The notes: generated from the letters alone by a model not told the origin. Shown: positions 34,318-43,930, numbered from the stretch's first letter. The stretch is DNA of 64,000 nt from Sporosarcina sp. ANT_H38 (GCF_008369195.1 NZ_VOBC01000007.1:26197-90196), one strand, 5' to 3'. Made by a program: numbers and translations.

Positions 34318-34686
34318 ATGATGAATCAGGTTTGTGTTATAAGCGTTTACGTGCCAAATTTAAACAAAGCAATTGACTTTTATACTAATACTTTAGGTTT
34401 TGAATTAGACGAGCAGTATGGTCCCAATATTGCATCACTTGTACACGGAGAGATACCAATTATTTTAGAGGAGAACGATAATGCAAACTATAATCAAGAT
34501 AATAAAATTACTGGAGTTGTATTAGGATTACGAACTGAAGATATTTATGAAACGGTAAAATTCTTAAAAGAGAAAGAAGTGAATTTTATTGTAGATGAAC
34601 CAACTAATTGTCCTCCTGGAAAATATATTAGTTTCAAAGACCCCTTCGGAAACGTTTTAGAATACCTCCAATTTGAAAATATGTAA
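34318..34686 (+). CDS. VOC-superfamily (glyoxalase-fold) protein
   Basis: This 122-residue protein consists of two beta-alpha-beta-beta-beta modules: VCVISVYVPNLNKAIDFYTN, then TLGFELDE, and later KYISFKDPFGNVLEYLQF. The C-terminal glutamate ligand is present; the usual first histidine is replaced. The family covers glyoxalases, dioxygenases and antibiotic-binding proteins, and the role is unknown. ATG at 34318 follows AAAGGTGGG; the frame extends upstream without a binding site. Confidence 0.82.
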   Translation: MMNQVCVISVYVPNLNKAIDFYTNTLGFELDEQYGPNIASLVHGEIPIILEENDNANYNQDNKITGVVLGLRTEDIYETVKFLKEKEVNFIVDEPTNCPPGKYISFKDPFGNVLEYLQFENM

Positions 34687-34734
34687 CAAGCATGATGAGT
34701 TCCACATAATTGTTGAACTTTTTTTATCTTCTTA

Positions 34735-34870
34735 TAGAACTATCCCCGTTAATTGAACGAGAAACTCGAATAGTTCCATCCGAAAACCATCGATTTGATT
34801 GCTGAATAGGCTTGTATACGTGATACACCCATGGTGAACATAACGTCTGTTCAGGACAGTTGATCATGTT
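34735..34870 (+). repeat. Degenerate repeat R4, partial copy 4
   Basis: It contains CCCGTTAATTGAACGAGAAA, CGATTTGATTGCTGAA, TTGTATACGTGAT and CATAACGTCTGTTC, each matching blocks of the other R4 copies. Confidence 0.4.
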
Positions 34871-35172
34871 TCGCGACCTCTTAAAAACTCTTAGTTCATC
34901 TCCTATGGTTCTTCATTTTCGTTGTACATGAAATTATATATCGTTGAGTTTACGGGGTTTCTGGTGAAGGTCAGGCCTATCTAAACGAATAAATATGCAG
35001 GTTTATCTAAACTCCTGCAACGGTTGGAGGTCATTCTCGAAAAGAACAGTCCTGGCACATTATTCAAAAGGCCACCCCAAAAACCCCCTTCGCTTTGCTC
35101 CAGTTAGACATTTACTGTTGACCCTACCAGATAATCTTCCTTTTAAAATAAAAAAACAACAAAAACACTCCA
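34871..35172. other. Gene-free stretch
   Basis: I see no convincing gene, RNA or operator. The short open frame at 34995-35207 has no binding site and low-complexity composition. Confidence 0.3.
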
Positions 35173-35343
35173 TCATTCTTGAAATTCACTTTTTAACTTT
35201 TCTTTAATATGTTCTATTTGTTTAACTTCATATTGGTATTTCTTAAGATTTAATTCATTAACTAGTAATTTGAAAAATGACTCTGACCTTGATAATAGCA
35301 GACCCAATAATAATTATTCTGACGCTTTTAATAAAGCCTTCAT
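35173..35343 (-). pseudogene. Small broken gene, unknown
   Basis: On the minus strand an ATG at 35343 gives MKALLKASE, one in-frame TAA, then LLLGLLLSRSESFFKLLVNE and LNLKKYQYEVKQIEHIKEKL before a stop at 35173. It reads like a real helical protein interrupted by a nonsense codon. The family is unknown. Confidence 0.4.
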
Positions 35344-35446
35344 TGCTAATTTTAGAAATGACCATACAAGTTACAGTGTAATGCCATATAGAAAGTGACT
35401 CTTAATTTAAATAGAAAAGGAAATGCTATAAAAATGGATTCAGGAG

Positions 35447-35660
35447 CTAAAATACCATCTTTGGCTGCTTCTTGCTAGATCGAGAAGTGGTGATTCACTC
35501 GTTCTCAGGGGCTTTAGAACTTAGTGTACCTGTATGGGTGGAGAGCGACGGACGAAAGTTCACCATACGATTATCGGAAAAACTGCGAAGTGATGCGACA
35601 AAGTCGCATCACTAAAGTAAGTGGTATTTTATTGGTTAATTTTGATTGATCAACACACGT
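35447..35660 (+). repeat. Dispersed repeat family R1, copy 3
   Basis: It matches the left half of the 17,640 copy, including GCGACGGACGAAAG and the hairpin AGTGATGCGA-CAAAGT-CGCATCACT. It ends with TTATTGGTTAATTTTGATTG and ATCAACACACGTG, like the other copies. Confidence 0.65.
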
Positions 35661-35753
35661 GCTAATTCATGAATCTATCGCGAATTATAAAAAGGCAAAA
35701 GGTTCTAACATGATTGTGGAAATGGTGGAAATCGATATCCTTAAACTATTTAA

Positions 35754-38156
35754 TTACTCGACCACAAGGATACGGGGTGAAGTTTTGGCGATAATTCTTG
35801 AAGAAAGCCAGGAACCAAAACCTGCTGAAACGATACTTATACTCGCCATTAGTAGGATGCCAACCCAATTGAAAATCAGTGGTAGTTCAACAATTCCATA
35901 ACTAGATAGGGCTGATTCCATAAAAATTGGTAATATTGAGACACCAACAACTATTCCGAGTAATGCGCCGATTGTAGATAGAACGACAACACCGGAAGTA
36001 ACGGATCGTCTTATTTTAGTTGAAGTCATTCCGACAGACTTATAAATTCCGTACGTTTTACTTTCTTTTCGGATGCTCATACGGCAAGTGCTGTATATAA
36101 TGATGAATGTAACCAGCACAAACATCAGTCCCATGATGCTCATTGGCACTATTAAAATAGCTACTACCTCATTAAATACTGAATCTGCTAAAGTCTCCGC
36201 CGCTAAAGAATTAACAGAATTTTTAAACATTGAATTTAATTCATCTGCAATGTCGCCCGCATCCGCCGGGTTTTTAAGGATAATATACCCAAGAGCTGTA
36301 GCAGTGTAGTCGGGATTATTTATCTTTAACACATCGGCTGTAATTCTTGCTGATTGAGACAAATCCAAGAGTGCTTGGTAGATTCCCGTAATGGTAAGCG
36401 TATACTTATTTCCTCCTATATACACTTCCGTCACGTCTCCTATGTCTTTGTTGAGATACTTTGCAACGCCGACACCCAATGCAATTTCATTTTTGTTTGT
36501 GGGGTTACGACCTTTTATCGTAACAATTCCAAGTTCATCATAGTTCCCATCGAGGACAGCTAGTGCAATACTCTTTGATCCAATCATTTGACCTTCTGCT
36601 GGAAATGTTGCATTTAACTCATCCCCAGCCCAACCGACTGCTTCAACTCGTTCATCTGACAATACTTCTTTTTCAAATTCAGCTTTAGAAAAAGTCGTCT
36701 GATTAAATACAACCACCGCTATGTCAGCAGAGTCATATCCCCATAATGGCAATGTTTTTTCAATAAAAAAAACACTGTTCAGTAAGACAAACCCGAAAAC
36801 AAGCACAGCCGATGTAACAGTGGTTAACAACATCATTAAAAGTGAGCCCTTCCTATTTTTCAATAAGTTTCTCAGCCCGATGACAAAAGGTACCGGATAG
36901 GACGCAAATCCGAATTTATTTACCCCTGATGAACTTAACCGCCGTGTCATTTTACTGTTTTCTACTTCAGACATTCCATATCGAATCGCTTGTGCAGGTT
37001 GTATCGACCGAGTTTTGTTGGAATATATCAATGAACAAAGGAAAATAAGGAGAAAAACAAACAATCCAACAGCAATTGAAACCATCCCACTCTGTATACT
37101 TGAGATTGTGTTCTCCATTTCTAAGTTAGAAAGTGAACTTTCTACGATAAGTTTTGATGAAAAGTGACTGAGTATTACCCCGGGGATAATGGAAATTATA
37201 GCAAGGAAAGAATATTGACTGACATATGTCAAGATTATTTTATTTGCCGATAAACCTAAAGATTTTAAAACCCCGATTGTTTTATAGTTCGACAAAATAG
37301 CGTCAGAAATCGTAAATCCAATCGTTATAATGGCGATAGACATCATAACGACTCCCAGAAAAATCATTACAAATGCGATAATTTTGTTCATAATTAGATA
37401 GAGCGAAGAAACGGACTCTAACTCGGCTTTCGATTCAAGAAAAGGCGTACCCATAAAATCCTCAAAACGATCCCAATAGTGTGCGCTTTGACTATAATTA
37501 TCATTATCATATCTAAGCCCCATCATGTACTTATCATTTACTTGCATAGAACTTAGCTTCTCTTGATAATCTTTAGTATTCATCCAAACACGTACACCAT
37601 TTGAAAAAGGTGTACCATAAGGAACATCAATCACAATGGCTGAAATTTCTAACTCGAACTTTTCTACACCAGTTGTAAATCCAATAGATTCCCCTATTTC
37701 CATCCCGTGGTTATATGCTGTCGCAGTGGATATCCATATTTTGCCTATTTCGGGATTTGAACGCACATCTCCTTTTACAAATGTAAGTTCATCAACCCCT
37801 AAAGGTAGCTCAGGCGTATTCATCATATATAAATATAAGTTTGAAATTTCTTTCCCTTCATACATGATCGTCGTTAAGTTCTTAAAAGGTAATAATTTCG
37901 ACGCCTTAACCCCATCCTGCTTACTCCACCATTCTTTTGCCAACTGAGGGTCGTGAAAACCATTATTAAACGTCAAAATCTGGTGTGAACCATTCGTTTT
38001 TTCGTGAGTAGCCTCAAATAAATTGTCTGTATTCAAAATAACATTAACCGACGTTGCAAGTAGTAATGTGGAAAGCAAAATAAGCAAGGCAGTTAATCCG
38101 TTTTGAATCTTTTTTTCCCTTAAGTTAGCAATACAAAGTGTCCAAATAGCATTCAT
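35754..38156 (-). CDS. FtsX-type ABC transporter permease
   Basis: This 800-residue membrane protein has an N-terminal membrane segment (about 15-38), a large extracytoplasmic domain (about 40-260), and three helices (about 265-390). Then come a second anchor (about 437-460), a second extracytoplasmic domain, and three C-terminal helices. The FtsX core motifs are SDAILSNYKTIGVLKSLGLS and RKESKTYGIYKSVGMTS. The layout matches MacB-like and bacitracin/lantibiotic-type exporters rather than importers. It is paired with the ATPase gene five bases upstream and next to a two-component system. Confidence 0.9.
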   Translation of the reverse strand: MNAIWTLCIANLREKKIQNGLTALLILLSTLLLATSVNVILNTDNLFEATHEKTNGSHQILTFNNGFHDPQLAKEWWSKQDGVKASKLLPFKNLTTIMYEGKEISNLYLYMMNTPELPLGVDELTFVKGDVRSNPEIGKIWISTATAYNHGMEIGESIGFTTGVEKFELEISAIVIDVPYGTPFSNGVRVWMNTKDYQEKLSSMQVNDKYMMGLRYDNDNYSQSAHYWDRFEDFMGTPFLESKAELESVSSLYLIMNKIIAFVMIFLGVVMMSIAIITIGFTISDAILSNYKTIGVLKSLGLSANKIILTYVSQYSFLAIISIIPGVILSHFSSKLIVESSLSNLEMENTISSIQSGMVSIAVGLFVFLLIFLCSLIYSNKTRSIQPAQAIRYGMSEVENSKMTRRLSSSGVNKFGFASYPVPFVIGLRNLLKNRKGSLLMMLLTTVTSAVLVFGFVLLNSVFFIEKTLPLWGYDSADIAVVVFNQTTFSKAEFEKEVLSDERVEAVGWAGDELNATFPAEGQMIGSKSIALAVLDGNYDELGIVTIKGRNPTNKNEIALGVGVAKYLNKDIGDVTEVYIGGNKYTLTITGIYQALLDLSQSARITADVLKINNPDYTATALGYIILKNPADAGDIADELNSMFKNSVNSLAAETLADSVFNEVVAILIVPMSIMGLMFVLVTFIIIYSTCRMSIRKESKTYGIYKSVGMTSTKIRRSVTSGVVVLSTIGALLGIVVGVSILPIFMESALSSYGIVELPLIFNWVGILLMASISIVSAGFGSWLSSRIIAKTSPRILVVE

Positions 38157-38161
38157 AGTGC

Positions 38162-38920
38162 TTACTCCTTTCCAGAAACGTATGAAAAGATTACGTTTTC
38201 TCTGCCTTGGATTGTAGTAGCATCATATTTTTCGAATTCTAGCACTCCACCAATTTTCCCATCCCGAATATAGATAAGACGATCCGCTCTACAAGCGGCC
38301 TTTATGTCGTGGGTCACCATCACGATGGATTGTCGTTTACGGTTCATTTCCGTTAAGATATCCAATACGGCAACACCTTGATCATAATTTAAACTACCTG
38401 TCGGTTCATCTGCAAATAGGATATCTGGAGAATTAATAAGTGCTCTGGCAATGGCTGCTCTCTGTTGCTGGCCACCTGAAGTTTGGGAGGGTAACCGATT
38501 TTGCTGTTCTTCAATATTCATCGCGTTCATCAGCGAAAGGGCCTTTTTCTTGACTTCTTTTTTAGGATTTCCAGCTATATAACTAGGCAAAGAAATATTT
38601 TCAACTAATGTAAGATCAGGCACTAAATTTATGCTTTGATAAATATAGCCGATTTTTTTGGCCCTGAAATCCGCCAGTTCCCTTTCGTTGTATGCATCTA
38701 TTCGCTGATCTTGAAAATACACTTCACCCGCCGTTATGCTATCAAGTCCACTCAGAAGATAAAGAAGCGTAGACTTTCCTGAACCTGAATTCCCCATAAT
38801 TACGGTGAAATCTCCTTCGTAAATGGCTAAGTCGATGTTTCGAATGGCATGAAATTGTTCGCTACCCGTTGAATAAGTTTTGCAGAGGTTTGTTGCATGG
38901 ATAATAGCTCTCTTTGACAA
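38162..38920 (-). CDS. ABC transporter ATP-binding protein (LolD/MacB type)
   Basis: The protein has 252 residues: Walker [10 protein letters not shown] (43-51), [15 protein letters not shown], the signature [19 protein letters not shown], Walker [13 protein letters not shown] and the switch histidine in VTHDIKAAC. The TTG at 38920 is chosen because AAAGGAG lies nine bases before it; the frame extends to 38965 with no site. It energises the FtsX-type permease encoded next. Confidence 0.92.
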   Translation of the reverse strand: MSKRAIIHATNLCKTYSTGSEQFHAIRNIDLAIYEGDFTVIMGNSGSGKSTLLYLLSGLDSITAGEVYFQDQRIDAYNERELADFRAKKIGYIYQSINLVPDLTLVENISLPSYIAGNPKKEVKKKALSLMNAMNIEEQQNRLPSQTSGGQQQRAAIARALINSPDILFADEPTGSLNYDQGVAVLDILTEMNRKRQSIVMVTHDIKAACRADRLIYIRDGKIGGVLEFEKYDATTIQGRENVIFSYVSGKE

Positions 38921-39014
38921 AATTGCACACTCCTTTTTTGTTCTTACTTTCAGTGTAGCGTGCAATTATTTAACAATACTTATCAAGTTATTAATGAATT
39001 ATTACAAAGCGAAA

Positions 39015-40436
39015 TTAACACAACGGAATCGTAAAAATAAAAACAGTGCCTTCACCTTTTTTGCTCTTAAAAGAAATTGACCCATTATGAGCTTCAATAA
39101 TATGTTTGCAAATTGAAAGCCCCAAACCATTGCCTTCATTTTTAGCGTTAACTTGCCCTTTAAAATAACGGCCGAATATAAAAGGCATGTCCTGTGGGAG
39201 AATCCCCACGCCTGTATCCGCTATTGTAATTTTTAACTGCTCTAACTCTTGCACAATTTGAATGCGAATAGAATCTCCAGGGGACGTATGTTTTAACGCA
39301 TTTGTTATGAGGTTCGAAATAACTTGCTCCAATCTATTTGCATCGGCAGCTATAAGTACATCCGGAATTTCCGTCGGCTCTATGAATACCACGCCCGTTG
39401 TGCGAACGTAATGACCTATTGGTTTTATCATATCTAAAAGCATGCTTTTACTGTACTGCTCAATAGGATTTACTGATATCTGTCCTAATTCTTGAAGGGC
39501 ATGCAGTAATAAATCTTCCAAAAGTCTCGTCATTTTATCCGTATTTGAACGCATCACTTCAATATAGTCCATAACGGATTCCATGTCTGGACAGACTCCA
39601 TCTCTTATAGCATCGAGGTATGCTTTCACCGTCGTCAGCGGCGTTTTTATTTCGTGAGAAATCGTTGTAATCAGTTCTTTTTGGGCTTTCTCCTGTGCAT
39701 CTCTTCGCTTGCTAAGATTCATAATTTCCATCCGCATTTGATCGAATACTGCATACACTTCACCCATCTCGTCTGTCCTACCATACTCCGCTTTTTGCTC
39801 ATAATCGCCTTTTAAAATTGCTTCTGAATAGTAGGATAATTTTTTGATAGGTTGGATTATATTTTTCTTCATTTTTTGCCTAAGAATATAGAGTAAGCTG
39901 CAGAAAAGAATTGAAAAGAGTATTATCAAATAGATTGGGATTAGAGGAATTACCTTGGTATTTCCCATACCTACTGCGCTTTTCGGCAATAAGAAAATCG
40001 CATTGCCAATTTGGATTTGTGTTTGATCATCAACTACCGGAAAAGTAATCTTGAAAAATTTTTTTTCGGTTTTAGCAGTATACAAATCATAGTGGAGCGA
40101 CTTTTTCACATCGACTTTTTGAATCGACTTATCAGCCGAAGAGTTAAATAATACGTTGCCATCCAATTGGATTAAGAGTAAATTCAAATCGTTTTTTGCA
40201 CATATTTCCTGAAGAGCAGTAACGTCGATGTCATCATGATATTGCTCAAGATATGCCAGGCTATCACTTACAAGTATGCGGGCTTGATTTATCACATAAG
40301 CGGGATTAGCTTCATTGTCGTTTAAGAACTGATCGGCAAATAAGTATAGAATACATGCCAAAAATGCCAACAGACAGATTAAAGCTGCTGCAACCCATTT
40401 TTTCGTCCACTCGTTTAAAGTCATCGTGTTCTCCAA
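39015..40436 (-). CDS. Sensor histidine kinase of the ABC-exporter cluster
   Basis: The protein has 473 residues. Membrane segments at about 14-35 and 163-186 enclose an extracytoplasmic domain of about 125 residues, followed by HAMP, the H-box ITTISHEIKTPLTTVKAYL (His261), an N-box with NLITNALKHT, and G-boxes DTGVGILPQDMP and GNGLGLSIC. The large external domain differs from the short-loop BceS type. It is the partner of the response regulator eight bases upstream. Confidence 0.94.
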   Translation of the reverse strand: MENTMTLNEWTKKWVAAALICLLAFLACILYLFADQFLNDNEANPAYVINQARILVSDSLAYLEQYHDDIDVTALQEICAKNDLNLLLIQLDGNVLFNSSADKSIQKVDVKKSLHYDLYTAKTEKKFFKITFPVVDDQTQIQIGNAIFLLPKSAVGMGNTKVIPLIPIYLIILFSILFCSLLYILRQKMKKNIIQPIKKLSYYSEAILKGDYEQKAEYGRTDEMGEVYAVFDQMRMEIMNLSKRRDAQEKAQKELITTISHEIKTPLTTVKAYLDAIRDGVCPDMESVMDYIEVMRSNTDKMTRLLEDLLLHALQELGQISVNPIEQYSKSMLLDMIKPIGHYVRTTGVVFIEPTEIPDVLIAADANRLEQVISNLITNALKHTSPGDSIRIQIVQELEQLKITIADTGVGILPQDMPFIFGRYFKGQVNAKNEGNGLGLSICKHIIEAHNGSISFKSKKGEGTVFIFTIPLC

Positions 40437-40444
40437 TCCGGAGC

Positions 40445-41143
40445 TTAATCTAAGCTTAGTTTATAGCCAACGCCCCAAACCGTTTTAATATACGTCGGGT
40501 TTGAAGGATCAATCTCAAATTTCTCTCGTATTCTACGAATATAAACAGTGATTGTATTTTCATCTCCGTACGCGGCGTGCCCCCAAACGGCATCCAACAA
40601 CTGACTTTTCGAAAAAACTTGATTCTTATTTTGGGATAAAAAGTAGAGAAGCTCGAATTCTTTGGAAGATAGTGCAATCTCATTGCCGCCTACTGTTAAA
40701 CGGTAGGCTTTTTTATCAATGACGACATTTCCGAAGTGCAGAACATCATCATTCCTTTGTGTACTAGCAGTTCCTTCATAGCGACGTAAATGGGCATTTA
40801 TTCTGGCGGCTAACTCACTTAATGAAAATGGTTTCGTCATATAATCATCTGCACCAAAACCAAGTCCAAGAACCTTATCCGTATCACTTGTCCTAGCGCT
40901 TAAAATAAGAATGGGTGTATTAAATTTTTCTCTGATTTTACGACAAAGTTCAATCCCATCAGTGTCGGGAAGCATTAGATCCAGAATGATAAAATCCGGA
41001 ACCAAGGTCTCAATAAATCTCATACCATCTTTCCCGTTTTCAGCGATAAAAACTTCATAGCTGTATCTGTTGAGATAATCTCTTACAATACGCGATATAT
41101 CTTTTTCATCTTCAATAATAAGTATTTTCTTTCGTTTATTCAC
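40445..41143 (-). CDS. OmpR-family response regulator of the ABC-exporter cluster
   Basis: The protein has 232 residues: a receiver domain with LIIEDE, phosphorylated Asp55 in FIILDLMLPDTDG, and TKPFSLSE, then a winged helix with LSSKEFELLYFLSQNKNQVF and VWGVGYKLS. GTG at 41143 follows GGAGATG; the frame extends to 41194 without a site. It probably controls the ABC exporter downstream. Confidence 0.94.
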   Translation of the reverse strand: MNKRKKILIIEDEKDISRIVRDYLNRYSYEVFIAENGKDGMRFIETLVPDFIILDLMLPDTDGIELCRKIREKFNTPILILSARTSDTDKVLGLGFGADDYMTKPFSLSELAARINAHLRRYEGTASTQRNDDVLHFGNVVIDKKAYRLTVGGNEIALSSKEFELLYFLSQNKNQVFSKSQLLDAVWGHAAYGDENTITVYIRRIREKFEIDPSNPTYIKTVWGVGYKLSLD

Positions 41144-41365
41144 TAGTTCATCTCCAATGAAAGTAAATTTTTCGTAATGTATGTATGATTGCAACTATTA
41201 TTATGTTTATAGTTATGGGGAATCTGAAGTGTTTCCATTATTATGTAATTAACTTTTAATATATGATAAGTTGCTAATGAAAGTACAGTTATATTAATTT
41301 GATTATTTAGATTGCATAAGGCGGACGCGTGAATCATGAATAATTAGGTATTCAAGAATGCCAAA
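41144..41365. other. Upstream region of the response-regulator operon
   Basis: AT-rich promoter region read leftward. No clear operator is visible. Confidence 0.3.
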
Positions 41366-41427
41366 AAGGAATGCCTCTTCATGTAAATTGTAAGTGTGAG
41401 CAAACAATTTACATGAAGAGGCATTCC
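41366..41427. other. 25-bp perfect inverted repeat
   Basis: Arms 41366-41390 and 41403-41427 are perfectly complementary around a 12-base loop. It is not followed by a T-run and lies between divergent or unrelated units. It may be a small mobile element, an RNA hairpin or a bidirectional terminator. Confidence 0.75.
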
Positions 41428-41789
41428 TAATCAAACAGTATTTAGTGAGGACTCAATAAAAATAAGCACCAGACTGCATGATTTTGTTCGTCGGCTGAGG
41501 CTCGGATACTTGTCGCTTTTATAATCGGTGGGACATTGTTTTGTGATTTGTAGAGTTGGTTGATTTCTCGTCAAGGGAACATAGAGGGACCAAAAGGTTT
41601 GATAGTGTTTAATTTCGTCATTTCGGATTTTGAGGATTCTTATTGTGTTTTAGCATTTGGAGCTTGATAGGCTAATATTTCATAACAATCAATGGTGTGG
41701 TACTCATCATTGATGATTTCTATGTTTGGAGCAGCGTGCATGGAATTAAAATTCACTATGTCTTACACAGGCACTTTTTTAACCTGAAT
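41428..41789. other. Mostly gene-free stretch with a small possible fragment
   Basis: A minus-strand frame (41640-41756) starts at GTG with NFNSMHAAPNIEIINDEYHT and then IDCYEILAYQAPNAKTQ. Upstream of it the DNA again encodes KVPV, as in the N-terminus of the Spo0E-like gene. I do not call it a gene. Confidence 0.25.
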
Positions 41790-41984
41790 TTAGGACATTA
41801 CTTTGCGAGCTTGTTGAACGGATCGGATATTTTCATATCTATTTAGTAAGGTGTCGAGCTCTTGACTGCATGCGATGACAATTGGGTGACTTAGACCGAA
41901 ATGTGTTGCGTTCATATACATATCTTCTCTTTTTGAATTTATCTTTACGGACAGTATGTGTTTTACAGGCACTTTTTTTATCAT
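41790..41984 (-). CDS. Spo0E-like aspartyl-phosphate phosphatase
   Basis: The product is 64 residues and contains the Spo0E-family signature SQELDTLLNRYE inside GLSHPIVIACSQELD. Such proteins remove phosphate from Spo0A and so delay sporulation. ATG at 41984 follows GGAGG at about seven bases; the frame is open further upstream. An ATG in MNATHFGL would give the minimal family form. It lies at the right edge of the accessory block. Confidence 0.8.
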   Translation of the reverse strand: MIKKVPVKHILSVKINSKREDMYMNATHFGLSHPIVIACSQELDTLLNRYENIRSVQQARKVMS

Positions 41985-42336
41985 CCTTTTTCCTCCAATT
42001 AACCTTTTGGTATTAGTATTTTTAATGTGTTTTACAGTCAATAATTCACAAAAATTATAACCATTTTTCGTTCTGGAAAGGTCAAATGTGGAATTGGTGA
42101 ACTGGATGTGGTGTGACTATATTTGAATGAACTACTATATGGTTGTGACTTTCAGGTCGTTTATAAGTAGGGGAGAACCTTTTGAACTTACATTATATCT
42201 ATGTCATTCCCATAATTCTGGAATAGTAAACCTGTTTGTGATTATTTATAAATTATCCATGTCTTTATGGATAATTTTCGCTCCTATGATTCGTGATATA
42301 ATAGGGGCATTATGTATAAAAGAAAGAGGCACGGTT
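41985..42336. other. Intergenic region before yabM with a -10-like element
   Basis: This is the right border of the accessory block. TATAAT at 42297-42302 is followed by AAAGAAAGAGG for yabM. No coding sequence is convincing. Confidence 0.35.
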
Positions 42337-43929
42337 ATGGCGCAACAATGGAATATGAAAACATTCATGAAAGGCGCATCCGTTCTTACGATTTCTGCAA
42401 TTATTGTGAAATTGCTCGGTGCGGTTTATCGAGTTCCGTTTCAAAATCTGGTCGGTGACAAGGGGTTTTACATTTATCAACAAGTCTATCCGTTCATCGG
42501 TATTTTTATCGTCTGGACGTCGTACGGTTTTGCGGTAGCGGTGTCGAAGCTTCTTGCGAGTAGCACAAGTCGCGGTGAGGCAAAGGCGATGATGCGTATT
42601 GCATTTACATATCTGCTACTATTATCGTTAACCTTTTTTATTATTTTAACCGTATTTGCCCCGTTTTTTGCCCGTTCGATGGGTGATTCTGGGCTCGTAC
42701 CACTGCTGCGTGCGGGTGCCTATATTGTGTTAGTCATGCCGGCGTTAGCCGTTTTGAAAGGTTCATTCCAATCGGAAGGGCGGATGATGCCGGTTGCCGT
42801 ATCTGGTGTAGGTGAGCAGGCATTCCGTGTGATGGTTATTCTGATTGGAACCTGGATTGCTATGCGGGCGGGCGCTTCGCTCTATACGGCGGGGGAGGTG
42901 GCCATGTGGGGTGCGGTTGTTGGAGAAAGTGCAGGGGTTATCATTCTTGCCCTCTATTACCGCAATAAATTCCAAGGCCCCTTAGAGAAAGTAGATACAT
43001 GGCAAGTTGTGAAAGAATTGACAATCGTAAGTCTTAGTGTCAGTGCAAGCTCACTCATCCTGTTGTTGTTTCAGCTCGTCGATTCCTTTACGGTATACAA
43101 TATCCTTCTAGCTAACGGTTTCGCTCAGGATACGGCCATGGTAATGAAGGGTGTCTACGACCGCGGACAGCCGCTTGTGCAAATGGGGATTCTAATTGCC
43201 TCGACATTAGCGCTTGCTATCGTTCCGCTTATCGCTCATCACTCGTCAAAAAAGTCGAAGCGGGGAGCGTTGCCATTCATCCGACTGACATTCCGCACAG
43301 CGTTTCTATTTGGGTGGGCAGCTGCGGTTGGGCTAGCGCTTGTTATGCCATATGTGAATGAAATGCTGTTCGAAACACGTGACAGTTCTGTCACGCTTAT
43401 TATTTTCTCGCTACAAGTTTTTTGGTTGTCGCTGATTTTACCGCTGACAGCCATTCTGCAAGGTGCAGGAAGAGTGAAGGTCCCGACGCTCCTGCTTATC
43501 GGTGGGTTGGTTATAAAAATCTTTGCCAATCAACTCCTGGTTCCTTTGTGGGACGTCACTGGAGCTGCAATTGCAGGTAATATCGGTTTAGCGGCAATTA
43601 CATTTGGACTGCTGTTGTACTTTAAAAAGGTTTGGCCAACCCGTCTTGCACCAGCCCGTTTTTACGGATGGGTAATAGGGGCGACAACCCTCATGATAGC
43701 GGTTGTTTACCCGTGGATGATTGTGGCAGACGGGTCTTTATTTGACGAGTTACCTGGGCGAATAGAGGCGACACTTATCGCATTAACATCCGTTTTGGCT
43801 GGGGCTATTGTTTTCCTTTTCGTCATTATGAAAACACGTATAATGGCAGAGAAGGAATGGTTTCTTCTTCCATTCGGTAAACGTTTAGCTACATTGCAAT
43901 TACGACTTAATAAAAGAAAAGGTGAATGA
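42337..43929 (+). CDS. yabM: Polysaccharide biosynthesis/flippase protein (SpoVB/MurJ-like)
   Basis: This is a polytopic MOP-superfamily protein of 530 residues with about fourteen helices, near the size of B. subtilis YabM. The N-terminus MKTFMKGASVLTISAIIVKL and GAVYRVPFQNLVG is typical. ATG 42337 follows AAAGAGG at seven bases; the frame extends to 42127 but that part resembles nothing in the family. The stop codon is followed directly by yabN. It probably moves lipid-linked wall precursors. Confidence 0.92.
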   Translation: MAQQWNMKTFMKGASVLTISAIIVKLLGAVYRVPFQNLVGDKGFYIYQQVYPFIGIFIVWTSYGFAVAVSKLLASSTSRGEAKAMMRIAFTYLLLLSLTFFIILTVFAPFFARSMGDSGLVPLLRAGAYIVLVMPALAVLKGSFQSEGRMMPVAVSGVGEQAFRVMVILIGTWIAMRAGASLYTAGEVAMWGAVVGESAGVIILALYYRNKFQGPLEKVDTWQVVKELTIVSLSVSASSLILLLFQLVDSFTVYNILLANGFAQDTAMVMKGVYDRGQPLVQMGILIASTLALAIVPLIAHHSSKKSKRGALPFIRLTFRTAFLFGWAAAVGLALVMPYVNEMLFETRDSSVTLIIFSLQVFWLSLILPLTAILQGAGRVKVPTLLLIGGLVIKIFANQLLVPLWDVTGAAIAGNIGLAAITFGLLLYFKKVWPTRLAPARFYGWVIGATTLMIAVVYPWMIVADGSLFDELPGRIEATLIALTSVLAGAIVFLFVIMKTRIMAEKEWFLLPFGKRLATLQLRLNKRKGE

Positions 43930-43930
43930 C

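Noticed and set aside
24598..34870. Possible CRISPR array from recurring short blocks
   Set aside because: The repeats are long, diverged, unevenly spaced and lack unique spacers of constant length; no cas gene is present.
42127..42336. N-terminal extension of YabM by 70 residues
   Set aside because: The extension has no family resemblance, while ATG 42337 has a good binding site and gives the usual length.
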